Shown one piece after another: positions 10,301-16,553 of a stretch of DNA of 31,251 bases; the stretch's first letter is position 1, and each line of letters starts with the position of its first letter. The stretch covers positions 1-31,251 of the forward strand of contig CANQKJ010000002.1 in NCBI GenBank assembly GCA_947624465.1, written 5' to 3'. Source of the DNA: an uncultured Oscillospiraceae bacterium (lineage in GTDB: Bacteria > Bacillota > Clostridia > Oscillospirales > Oscillospiraceae). Under the pieces are notes generated by a model. The model had not been told where the DNA came from, made no database searches, and saw only the letters and a program-made list of their open reading frames with translations. A program made the position numbers and the translations under genes.

Positions 10301-11832
10301 ACCATGCCTACAAGACCGCCAGCGTTTTTTCCTGTGAGTCTGGGGTCTTTGTTGGCCAAGCCGCTGCCGGCAGCGTCAAACTCGTCAAGATACACGTGGC
10401 AGTTCTCGAGCGATCCGCTTCCAGAAATCTGTCCCGCAAGGGCGCCGACATCGCCGCCTTGTTTATCAACCATGGTGTTAACAAGGATGATTTTCTCAAG
10501 CTTAATAGTCTTGGTGTTGGTATCATCATAGATTGAACCAAACAGGCCGAGGCTGGCATTAGGGTCGGCAGTCGGGTTTCCGATATTCAAATAACGAATT
10601 TCAAAATTTCCGCCGTCGTACCATGTCAGCTTGTGCGCGTCACGAGAACCGCTAAATTCATAGGTATTGATCGGGCTGAACAGCAGCGTCTCATATCCGT
10701 ATGTGTCATCCCAATAGTAGATCTTGTCCTCGCCCGCGGCCGCCTTGGCCTTGAAGTTAATATCGCGGGTCTGAACGGCCTTGGTGATGCCAAATTCGTC
10801 ATTATCCAGGTTCTGCAGGTGCCGCCCATAGGCGATCTCCGCAGTCTTATTTCCGGCGGCATCCTCGGTCACATCGGCGAATAGGCTGTTCGTCTTCACC
10901 GATACCACCTGCGGAAGGAGCGCCCTCTCGTTGGGAGTGCCAGTTTCCACGGTCCCGTCATAATACAGTTTCACGCTTACCGTGATGTTTTCGCCGGGTT
11001 CGACATCGAGGCCCGCTTCATCGACCCAATCCTTGAACTGGGCGCCCACAGTCCAGGAGTGACTGGTAGCCACTACATCCTTAGAATACTCACTGGGCTT
11101 GAGGGTATCAAGCACGACGATACCGGGATCGTCACCGTTCCAAAGGTTCGCGCCAGTGACGATGGGCGTGTCATTGACCATGACGTCTACCCTGATATTA
11201 TTATTAAATCCTGCCACGGTGCTAGTGATTGCGGGAACCTTAATTGTCAGCCGTAGCTCCTCGGCGTTGATGAGGGTCAGCTCCGGTATGGGCATCTGAT
11301 TGACCTTGATACGGTCCACCTCACTGCCGCCGTAGTAGCCGACCATACGTCCGGCTTTCAGCCGGTCGCTCTTGTCCGGCTTTACCGCGTCGTATGACTC
11401 GCTTTGATAGTTAAAGTCCTCTTTCTCCCAATACCACACCGCGTAGACCGCCCCGGTTTTCGGGTCGATCTCCACCACATAGTGGTTATCATGGAGCTGG
11501 GATTCGATGGAGCCTCCCGGCACCAGGGACGCGAGGGCAGGGTCCTCGGTCACGGCAAAGAATCTGCCCGTGCCGACACCGGGGGCGGCGTGTTCGTTTA
11601 CTGGGGTGCTGCTGAGGGCAGAGAGGTCCTCCCCCGCGCTCTTCATCGCCGTCAGCCGGTTCTGAGCGGCCATAAAGATGGTCCGGGCGCTGTCGTCCAG
11701 CTCCGTCAGCTTCAGGGAGCGGTAATAGGATATGACGTTGGGGACCGCCACGGCAAGGAGGATCCCGATGATCGCCACGACGATCAGGACCTCGGACAGG
11801 GTGAAGCCCGTTCTTTCTTTTCCTTTTTTCAT
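7231..11832 (-). CDS. Giant prepilin-type GLUG-repeat surface protein, N-terminal portion
   Basis: 1,533 codons here; about 3,150 codons if the two downstream frameshifts are repaired. The N-terminus is a type IV prepilin signal: a short basic leader KKGKERTG, then FTLSEVLIVVAIIGILLAV with Glu at +5, then a helix through the first ~60 residues. That predicts cleavage and methylation by prepilin peptidase and membrane or pilus anchoring. Next come a beta-rich region and repeated modules. Module 1 has GRHLQNLD; module 2 has RSPRHLNDL and DIDYAKY. Each continues with GLUG repeats (GGLVG, NCYAGGHTVNG), an HYGDW motif and an aromatic/acidic region. The start at 11832 is chosen because GAGGTG lies about 10 nt upstream; the upstream GTG at 11880 lies inside a recombination site. 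Transcription is predicted from an invertible promoter. Adhesin function is inference. Confidence 0.85.
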   Translation of the reverse strand: MKKGKERTGFTLSEVLIVVAIIGILLAVAVPNVISYYRSLKLTELDDSARTIFMAAQNRLTAMKSAGEDLSALSSTPVNEHAAPGVGTGRFFAVTEDPALASLVPGGSIESQLHDNHYVVEIDPKTGAVYAVWYWEKEDFNYQSESYDAVKPDKSDRLKAGRMVGYYGGSEVDRIKVNQMPIPELTLINAEELRLTIKVPAITSTVAGFNNNIRVDVMVNDTPIVTGANLWNGDDPGIVVLDTLKPSEYSKDVVATSHSWTVGAQFKDWVDEAGLDVEPGENITVSVKLYYDGTVETGTPNERALLPQVVSVKTNSLFADVTEDAAGNKTAEIAYGRHLQNLDNDEFGITKAVQTRDINFKAKAAAGEDKIYYWDDTYGYETLLFSPINTYEFSGSRDAHKLTWYDGGNFEIRYLNIGNPTADPNASLGLFGSIYDDTNTKTIKLEKIILVNTMVDKQGGDVGALAGQISGSGSLENCHVYLDEFDAAGSGLANKDPRLTGKNAGGLVGMVYNSLELNNCSASTIISSTNYAGGLVGGVVGDFTINNSYAACNITGAYVGGLVGHNNASTIKISNSYAAGTADVIGGGVDIKVSGLFNLNGSATIKVENSYAAVRYGENLIKEGINVNGAYRDVGASDKAYYVKQSGVSYNTGSGVELNTAGLTEKIGDATSFTDADGWYKPATGSGNPEGVTFPYYVDPDLTGKLTIPYPYPMLKGTTSTGEVVMPHYGDWVEDNVAAMPIYWESYWDNDADADNDEYGFYGPDGEINSLKAEKPGTEDAIVKADGIAVFVPLGMDAPEEFTVYGQRRYGYAGTRYHEAMGPTIDVPEEPSLYVAVNASGKTTLFNYDKVTDTATPRDPGGVIGSGDARYACYILDLSPIKLEANEEWDKKICGFYMELRDEETDISLWCNPFFPCEVLAAEPEDPTMPLEKKNVPYYDKNGALQSYTGTDVLLRSPRHLNDLAAYTRGVDFYVQQLGTSARVGDFGVALRYYHYLQTADIDYAKYDAGRFTTVRTGQSDVTRQIGIWLNGKYDPDFTWNIGDSGYTANRYLIKNAFLREGLFYVGGGTIDGLRLVNTSVKCVEPWSTTTNSCTGGTVARQGENVRFVDCGAYSETAELYEERCVEMESYNAYGGGFVGNANWSGWYEDCFAAVKVTVRAVSDGCAGGFVGEADPSNSDAVTFKNCYAGGHTVNGMYDPKDPNVTLTVLEDDTINWDYGEVCVAGFAGMIGNMDQFTLLGTNYSTCSVGLYHAEKVKQRAVIGTFLTVGYCPQANCPSTDSDTVCYSTAAAYDENGDLLTKETFTSRNTKFRWVDREYRSEYNEQEKYHLVDFTACAATQAADFDTRPYDDVLEDMTYPYKTNLSAHYGDWPLLKPMLVYYEKYNDDTYGYYSVTCKGETFTDTINTLHAGTPGDGVTVVEDGYRLLAPFDMNLGGGSAVTKDGDFPTVVNGCVAYKIEGLTIESLAGYGGSDSPGRYRRSEWISANFTYGGKTYVFWCNPCLRHDGGGSVRLEFRTNPKGKHPVHRQNNGK

Positions 11833-11862
11833 AGTCGGACACCTCACTGTGACCGGCCCCGC

Positions 11863-11892
11863 TTGTTGCAAAAAGTACACCTTTTGGAACAG
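11863..11892. repeat. Inversion site proximal to surface gene
   Basis: Two 14-bp half-sites in inverted arrangement, TTGTTGCAAAAAGT and ACCTTTTGGAACAG, flank the dinucleotide AC (11877-11878). Half-site symmetry is 11 of 14. Read on the other strand it matches the site at 11979-12008 at 26 of 30 positions with the same GT centre, so the two sites are inversely oriented. It lies in the untranslated leader of the surface-protein gene. Confidence 0.8.
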
Positions 11893-11993
11893 GGGCGAAA
11901 GGTCGGAATTTATACATTAAAACGCAGGGAAAAATTACATAGTATTATATCACGGGGCGGATATAAATTCAATAGGGGCTGTTACAAAAAGTG
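11878..11993. other. Invertible promoter segment (~115 bp), ON orientation
   Basis: The segment lies between the central dinucleotides of two inversely oriented dyad sites. It holds a single strong promoter that points at the surface-protein gene as sequenced. Known serine invertases (Hin, Gin) cut at a 2-bp centre and invert DNA between such sites; applying that here is inference. The flipped form would send the promoter into the 3' end of the recombinase gene as antisense and leave the surface gene without this promoter. Confidence 0.75.
11944..11972 (-). promoter_or_regulatory. Promoter of the giant surface protein
   Basis: Minus strand: -35 TTGAAT (11967-11972), 17-nt spacer, -10 TATAAT (11944-11949). 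Predicted start is near 11937, giving a leader of about 105 nt that crosses the proximal inversion site. The recombinase stop codon (11950-11952) falls inside the spacer. Confidence 0.85.
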
Positions 11994-12600
11994 TACTTTT
12001 TGTAACAGAGACTTCTTTGGCCCAACGCAGAAACGTGTTATATGATATCCCCAGCTCCTTTGCCGCCTGCCGGGAGCCGATGTCGCCGGAGACGTAGCGC
12101 GCCAGCACATCCGAAAATCCTTGCGGCCTGTTGAGGGAAGGCCGCCCGAACCGGACGCCCCGTTTTTTCGCCGCCGCGATCCCCTCCGCCTGACGCTGAC
12201 GAATGAACTCCCGTTCCGTCTGGGCCACATAGCTGAGCAGCTGCAAGACGATGTCCGCGATCAGCGTCCCCGTCAGGTCCCGCCCCTGCCGCGTGTCCAG
12301 CAGCGGCATGTCCAGCACCACCACGGCGGCCTGCTTTTCCTTGGTGATGATCCGCCACTGCTCTAAAATTTCCTCATAGTTTCTCCCCAGCCGGTCGATG
12401 CTCTTGATGACAAGAGTGTCCCCGGCCTTTAATTTTTTCAGGAGCTTCCTGTAGCCGGGGCGCTCAAAGTCCTTCCCAGACTGCTTGTCCGTGATGATAC
12501 AGCTTTCCGACACCCCAAACTGCCGCATGGCGATGAGCTGCCGGTCTTCGTTCTGCTCCCGCGTGGACACCCGGATATACCCGTACATTTTGCCGTTCAT
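11950..12600 (-). CDS. Serine recombinase (resolvase/invertase family), putative promoter invertase
   Basis: 216 residues. The N-terminal catalytic domain begins KMYGYIRVSTREQNEDRQ, with the nucleophile Ser at about residue 12 in the RVS motif, followed by KSIDRLGRNYEEI and the long E helix. The C-terminal Hin-type helix-turn-helix is GDIGSRQAAKELGISYNTFL. Length is typical of small resolvases and invertases (180-220). The ATG at 12600 has GGAGGAG just upstream; a TTG at 12618 would leave no room for a ribosome site. Its last codons run through a perfect dyad recombination site (11979-12008), so inversion would change its C-terminus from LFVTAPIEFISAP to another 20-residue tail while keeping an open frame. 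It probably acts in cis on the promoter segment controlling the neighbouring surface-protein gene. Confidence 0.9.
   Translation of the reverse strand: MNGKMYGYIRVSTREQNEDRQLIAMRQFGVSESCIITDKQSGKDFERPGYRKLLKKLKAGDTLVIKSIDRLGRNYEEILEQWRIITKEKQAAVVVLDMPLLDTRQGRDLTGTLIADIVLQLLSYVAQTEREFIRQRQAEGIAAAKKRGVRFGRPSLNRPQGFSDVLARYVSGDIGSRQAAKELGISYNTFLRWAKEVSVTKSTLFVTAPIEFISAP
11979..12008. repeat. Inversion site inside the recombinase gene
   Basis: Perfect 14-bp inverted repeat: CTGTTACAAAAAGT, centre GT (11993-11994), then ACTTTTTGTAACAG. A symmetric 30-bp dyad with a 2-bp asymmetric centre is the form of serine-recombinase crossover sites. It codes for part of VSVTKSTLFVT near the recombinase C-terminus. 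Confidence 0.85.
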
Positions 12601-12602
12601 CT

Positions 12603-12839
12603 GATCTCCTCCTTGCAAATTCCTACCAGATCGTTGTGGCCTGTCGCGCCCTGTTTTGTTTTAGCGCCGGGAACCGTTGAAATACAACGGCTCCCGGCGA
12701 TTTCTTGTCCTATCTTCGCGGTTCCTGTCATACGCTCTGGGCACCGCTTTTTTGGTGCCCGTATGGGTTTTGTATGGGTTTCTGCAAATCCGTGTTTAGG
12801 CCTGCCAATTTAGCATTCCCAGTCATTTGGCATAACAGC
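12603..12839 (+). repeat. Element end, internal copy of ~237-bp direct repeat
   Basis: Direct-repeat partner of 2115-2352. The first 31 bp align with the tRNA-core end (26 of 31 identical, from gatctc), so a degenerate attachment core is retained just upstream of the recombinase start. It contains the stem-loop at 12666-12698, a second hairpin (GGGCACC/GGTGCCC, 12739-12760) and tandem GTATGGGTTT repeats at 12761-12781. Confidence 0.85.
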
Positions 12840-13128
12840 TTGGCGCCGCGTTATTTCCGCATTAGAGACTGCGAGTGCGGAGGGCGGCCCGCATCTATTG
12901 GAGAGACAACCGTTGATATCGACCGAACGCAGAAAGACCGCGGCGGCCTTTCTGGATATTCGTGTAGACAATGACAACTGCTTTACGCTGTTAGATGATT
13001 TGCAGAACGCTTTTTCTACTTAAAACGTTTTCAGAGATTTTCCTCCTGTTCTTTTGTATATATTGCATAATATAATACGTTCTGTTTTTAATCATCTCAC
13101 AAAATTGCGAATAATATTAAATTAATTC
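12840..13128 (+). other. Intergenic segment, possible gene remnant
   Basis: No intact gene. A plus-strand frame ending at the TAA at 13021-13023 reads TAAAFLDIRVDNDNCFTLLD and then DLQNAFST, which has ordinary protein composition but no start or ribosome site and runs back into the repeat. It could be the tail of a lost gene. The part after 13023 is AT-rich and leads into the maltodextrin promoter. Confidence 0.3.
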
Positions 13129-13185
13129 TTGCCAAATAAGACCAGCCTCGCTATAATGGGGGCAGAGTGGTTGGAAACGTTTCCA
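13129..13185 (+). promoter_or_regulatory. Maltodextrin operon promoter and LacI-type operator
   Basis: -35 TTGCCA (13129-13134), 17-nt spacer, -10 TATAAT (13152-13157). Just downstream, at 13172-13185, is a perfect palindrome TGGAAACGTTTCCA, the form bound by LacI/GalR-family regulators and similar to catabolite-response (cre) sites. At roughly +8 to +21 it would block initiation or early elongation. The LacI-family protein at 16554 is the obvious ligand; CcpA is an alternative. Confidence 0.85.
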
Positions 13186-13233
13186 TCCCCGAGCCGGAAC
13201 TCCGGCACAAATTTTTAAAGGAGGAACTAAAGA

Positions 13234-14619
13234 ATGAAGAAGTGGTTCGCCCTTATGCTGGCCCTGGTCATGGTGTTCGCGCTGTGCGCCTGCGGACCCA
13301 AGAATCCCAGTGCTGGCCCCGCCAGCAACCCCGGTACCGAGACCACCCCTGGCGGCGAGAATCCCGGCGGTGAAAACCCCGGCGGTGAAAACCCCGGCGG
13401 CGAGACTGCCAAGGGCTCCGTCTACTGGCTGAACTTCAAACCCGAGGCCGACGACATCCTGCAGCAGGTTGCTGAGATGTACACCGCCAAGACCGGCGTG
13501 CCTGTGCAGATCACCACCGCCGCCTCCGGCACCTATGAGGAGACCCTCCGGGCTGAGATGGACAAGCCCAATCCCCCCACGATGTTCGTCATCGGCACCG
13601 CCCCCGCTGTCAAGACCTGGGGCGACTACGCGCTGGACCTGACCGGCACGGCCATCGCCAACGAGCTGAACTCCGACGCCTACAACCTCTATGACGCCAA
13701 CGGCAAGCTGGTGTCCATCGGCTACAGCTACGAGTGCTACGGCATCATCGTCAACCAGGATCTGCTGGAGCAGGCCGGCTACAAAGTGGCTGACATCAAT
13801 AACTTCGCTACCCTGAAGACCGCCGCCGAGGACATCCACGCCCGGGCCGCCGAGCTGGGCTTCGACGCTTTCACCTCCAACGACATGGATGACAGCTCCT
13901 CCTGGCGCTACACCGGCCACATGATCAACCTGGAGTACTACTACGAGGAGCAGGCCGCCGGCACCAAGTGGAGCGACACCCCCGCCAGCCTCACCGGCGC
14001 CTATATGGACAACTACCGCAACCTGTATGACCTGTGCGTGAACAACTCTACCGTCGCCCGCGGCGACCTGGCCACCGGCGGTCACGACGCCCAGGCCGAG
14101 TTCAAGGACGGCAAGGCCGTGTTCTATGTCCAGGGCTCCTGGGAGTACGCCGCCATCATCGACTCCGTCCCCAGCGCCACCATGATCCCCTACTACTGCG
14201 GCGTGGAAGGCGAGGAGAACGCCGGCCTGAACTGCGGCTCCGAGAACTGCTGGGCCATCAACTCCAAGGCCTCCGCTGAGAACCAGCAGGCCACCATGGA
14301 CTTCATGGTGTGGCTGGTCACCGACCCCGAGGCCTCTGAGCTGGTCACCAACGGCGTGGGCGGCTTCGGCGCCATGCCCTACAAGAGCGCCGCCGCCTCC
14401 ACCAACGGCTTCCTGGCCCTGTCCGCCGAGATGACCGCCGACGGCAAGTACGTGATGGACTGGGCCACCAACTTCCAGCCCAACTCCAGCGAGTACCGCG
14501 CCGTCCTGGTGTCCGCGCTGAACCAGTACAACGCCAATCCCTCCGACGCCAACTGGGAGACGGTGGTCACCGCCGCTATCCAGGGCTGGGCCACTCAGTA
14601 TCAGGCGACCAACGGTTGA
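13234..14619 (+). CDS. ABC transporter sugar-binding lipoprotein (maltodextrin-type)
   Basis: 461 residues; captures an oligosaccharide outside the membrane and delivers it to the two permeases encoded next. The lipoprotein signal is MKKWFALMLALVMVFALCAC, with the lipid-bearing Cys about residue 20. A linker of four GGENP-type repeats (13351-13410) follows, then a family 1 extracellular solute-binding fold (KTWGDYALDLTG, AVFYVQGSWEYAAI, NCWAINSK). AAAGGAGG precedes the ATG. It is the first gene of the operon, behind a promoter with a LacI-type operator. Maltodextrin as substrate is inferred from malQ and the regulator in the same cluster; other alpha-glucans or oligosaccharides remain possible. 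No ATPase gene is present, so a shared MsmK/MsmX-type ATPase elsewhere is likely. Confidence 0.92.
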   Translation: MKKWFALMLALVMVFALCACGPKNPSAGPASNPGTETTPGGENPGGENPGGENPGGETAKGSVYWLNFKPEADDILQQVAEMYTAKTGVPVQITTAASGTYEETLRAEMDKPNPPTMFVIGTAPAVKTWGDYALDLTGTAIANELNSDAYNLYDANGKLVSIGYSYECYGIIVNQDLLEQAGYKVADINNFATLKTAAEDIHARAAELGFDAFTSNDMDDSSSWRYTGHMINLEYYYEEQAAGTKWSDTPASLTGAYMDNYRNLYDLCVNNSTVARGDLATGGHDAQAEFKDGKAVFYVQGSWEYAAIIDSVPSATMIPYYCGVEGEENAGLNCGSENCWAINSKASAENQQATMDFMVWLVTDPEASELVTNGVGGFGAMPYKSAAASTNGFLALSAEMTADGKYVMDWATNFQPNSSEYRAVLVSALNQYNANPSDANWETVVTAAIQGWATQYQATNG

Positions 14620-14654
14620 TTTTTCGGATCGAACCAAACGCATAGACGGTACGG

Positions 14655-14674
14655 GGCGGGCGGCTTCGCCCGCC
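14655..14674 (+). terminator. Intercistronic hairpin after binding-protein gene
   Basis: GGCGGGC and GCCCGCC pair perfectly around GGCTTC in the 78-nt gap before the first permease. No T run follows. Such hairpins commonly stabilise binding-protein mRNA and lower downstream expression; that role is inferred. Confidence 0.55.
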
Positions 14675-14706
14675 TCGTTCCACTTTAAGAGCGGGAGTTG
14701 ATCTTC

Positions 14707-15597
14707 TTGAGAAAAAAGAATTCACTGCCCAACCCCATCAAGCGGTGGTGGTGGCTGTTTCTTGGCCCGGTGGTGGCCGCCTTCATCATCGGGTTCGTCT
14801 GGCCCTTCCTGCAGGGCATCTATCTCTCCTTCTGCAAATTCCGCCTGGTGTCCGACGCGAAGTTCATCGGCATCGACAACTATCTGAAGGCCTTTTCCGA
14901 CGCCAGCTTCGTCCACTCCTTCTGGTACTCCGCCCTGTTCGCCGTGGTGAGCCTGGTGCTGATCAACGTGCTGGCCTTCGCCGCCGCCTACGCCCTGACC
15001 CAGGGCATCAAGGGCAGCAACCTGTTCCGCACGGTGTTCTTCATGCCCAACCTGATCGGCGGCATCGTGCTGGGCCACATCTGGTCCATGATCTTTGACG
15101 GCATCCTCTCCAAGTTCGGCACCTCCATCCTGCTGGAGAGCAAATACGGCTTCTGGGGCCTCATCATCCTCATGTGCTGGCAGCAGGTCGGCTATATGAT
15201 GATCATCTACATCGCCGGGCTCCAGGCCGTCCCCGGGGAGATGCTGGAGGCCGCCAAGATCGACGGGGCCACCAACGCCCAGACCCTGTTCAAGGTCACC
15301 ATCCCCAACGTGATGCCCTCCATCACCATCTGCACCTTCCTGTCCCTGACCAACGGCTTCAAGCTGTTCGACCAGAACCTGGCGCTGACCGCCGGCCAGC
15401 CCTTCCAGATCCAGCCGGACGGCACCACCGTCAAGACCACCGAGATGCTGGCCCTGAACATCTACAACACCTTCTACGGCCAGAACGCCAACGCCCAGGG
15501 CACCGCCCAGGCCAAAGCGGTCATCTTCTTCATTTTGGTGGCCGGTCTGGGGCTGGCCCAGCTGGCCTTTACCCGCAGGAAGGAGGTACAGCAGTAA
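14707..15597 (+). CDS. ABC transporter permease, MalF type
   Basis: About 296 residues and six membrane segments, forming half of the sugar-translocation channel. A basic N-terminus LRKKNSLPNPIKRWWWLFLG leads into the first helix. The EAA loop that docks the ATPase is EMLEAAKIDGATNAQTLFKV, at about 60% of the length. The start is uncertain: TTG at 14707 is preferred because GGGAG (14693-14697) sits 9 nt upstream, whereas the in-frame TTG at 14698 would touch the ribosome site. Its stop overlaps the next start by one base. Confidence 0.92.
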   Translation: MRKKNSLPNPIKRWWWLFLGPVVAAFIIGFVWPFLQGIYLSFCKFRLVSDAKFIGIDNYLKAFSDASFVHSFWYSALFAVVSLVLINVLAFAAAYALTQGIKGSNLFRTVFFMPNLIGGIVLGHIWSMIFDGILSKFGTSILLESKYGFWGLIILMCWQQVGYMMIIYIAGLQAVPGEMLEAAKIDGATNAQTLFKVTIPNVMPSITICTFLSLTNGFKLFDQNLALTAGQPFQIQPDGTTVKTTEMLALNIYNTFYGQNANAQGTAQAKAVIFFILVAGLGLAQLAFTRRKEVQQ

Positions 15598-16454
15598 TGA
15601 AAAAGAAAGAACTCAGCGCCGAGCGGCGCAGAAAGAACGCCCTCACCGTGGCGCTGTCCATCATTTGCGTGGTCTATGTCCTGCCCGTGCTGGCGGTGGT
15701 GATCAACGCCTTCAAGAAGAACACCTTCGTCAAGACCAACACCTTCGATCTGCCCACCGGCGAGATGTGGGCCGGCATCGACAACTTCACCAAGGGCATG
15801 ACCTTCGGCAACTATCCCTTCTGGAAGTCGGTGTGGTTTACGGTGCTCATCACCGTGGTGTCCACCGCGCTGATCATCCTGTTCACCTCCATGGCCGCCT
15901 GGTACATCAGCCGGGTGAACTCCAAGGTCTGCCGGGCCATCTACTACCTGTGCGTGTTCTCCATGGTGGTCCCCTTCCAGATGGTCATGTTCACCCTGGC
16001 CAAGACCGCCAACACCCTCCACCTGAACACCCCATACACCATCCCCATCGTGTACCTGGGCTTCGGCGCGGGGCTGGCCATCTTCATGTTCGTGGGCTTC
16101 GTCAAGTCCATCCCCCTGGAGATCGAGGAGGCCGCCGCCATCGACGGCTGCGGGCCCATCCGCACCTTCTTCTCGGTGGTGCTGCCCATGCTGCGGCCCA
16201 CCATGATCTCGGTGGGCATCCTGGAGATCATGTGGGTGTGGAACGACTATCTGCTGCCCTACCTGGTGCTGGACAAGAACCTGTACCGCACCATCATGAT
16301 CCACATCCAGTATCTGAAGGGCAGCTACGGCACGGTGGACCTGGGGGCGACCATGGCGCTGATCCTGCTGAGCATCATCCCCGTCATCGTGTTCTACCTG
16401 ACCTGCCAGAAGTACATCATCAAGGGCGTGGCCGCGGGCGCCGTGAAGGGCTGA
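15597..16454 (+). CDS. ABC transporter permease, MalG type
   Basis: 285 residues; partner of the preceding permease in a heterodimeric sugar importer. The ATG at 15597 overlaps the upstream TAA in TAATG and has AGGAGG about 10 nt upstream, so translation is probably coupled. Six hydrophobic segments start with VALSIICVVYVLPVLAVVI. The ATPase-docking EAA loop is EIEEAAAIDGCGPIRTFFSV, followed by LPMLRPTMISVGI. Length and C-terminus (CQKYIIKGVAAGAVKG) are normal for CUT1-family MalG proteins. Confidence 0.93.
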   Translation: MKKKELSAERRRKNALTVALSIICVVYVLPVLAVVINAFKKNTFVKTNTFDLPTGEMWAGIDNFTKGMTFGNYPFWKSVWFTVLITVVSTALIILFTSMAAWYISRVNSKVCRAIYYLCVFSMVVPFQMVMFTLAKTANTLHLNTPYTIPIVYLGFGAGLAIFMFVGFVKSIPLEIEEAAAIDGCGPIRTFFSVVLPMLRPTMISVGILEIMWVWNDYLLPYLVLDKNLYRTIMIHIQYLKGSYGTVDLGATMALILLSIIPVIVFYLTCQKYIIKGVAAGAVKG

Positions 16455-16466
16455 CAGAAAAAACAG

Positions 16467-16544
16467 GTGACAGCGTTCTTCCTCCCGTGATATGATGGTA
16501 AAATAACACGCGCGGCAAGGCGCGGAAACGGTTCTAAAAAGGAG
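16467..16544 (+). promoter_or_regulatory. Possible internal promoter and operator before lacI-family gene
   Basis: A GTGACA (16467-16472) and TATGAT (16491-16496) separated by 18 nt form a plausible promoter. An imperfect operator-like GGAAACGGTTCT follows at about 16524-16535, resembling the perfect site before the binding-protein gene, which would allow autoregulation. A ribosome site AAAGGAGG ends near 16544. Confidence 0.45.
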
Positions 16545-16553
16545 GCGGCCCCG

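Noticed and set aside
11832..11880. GTG at 11880 as start of the surface protein
   Set aside because: It lies inside the inversion site, lacks a ribosome site, and would put 16 extra residues before the prepilin leader.
2115..12839. Insertion sequence or composite transposon explanation for the ~237-bp direct repeats
   Set aside because: No transposase in the repeats and no terminal inverted repeats; tRNA core and integrase arm-type repeats fit attachment-end duplication better.
12705..12974. 89-codon frame spanning the repeat and the following intergenic DNA
   Set aside because: It begins in the element-end repeat without a ribosome site; a different frame ending at 13023 looks more like a gene remnant.
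13117..14643. 508-codon minus-strand frame opposite the binding-protein gene
   Set aside because: Antisense shadow with Gly/Val/His-rich composition; the plus strand has a lipoprotein signal and ribosome site.
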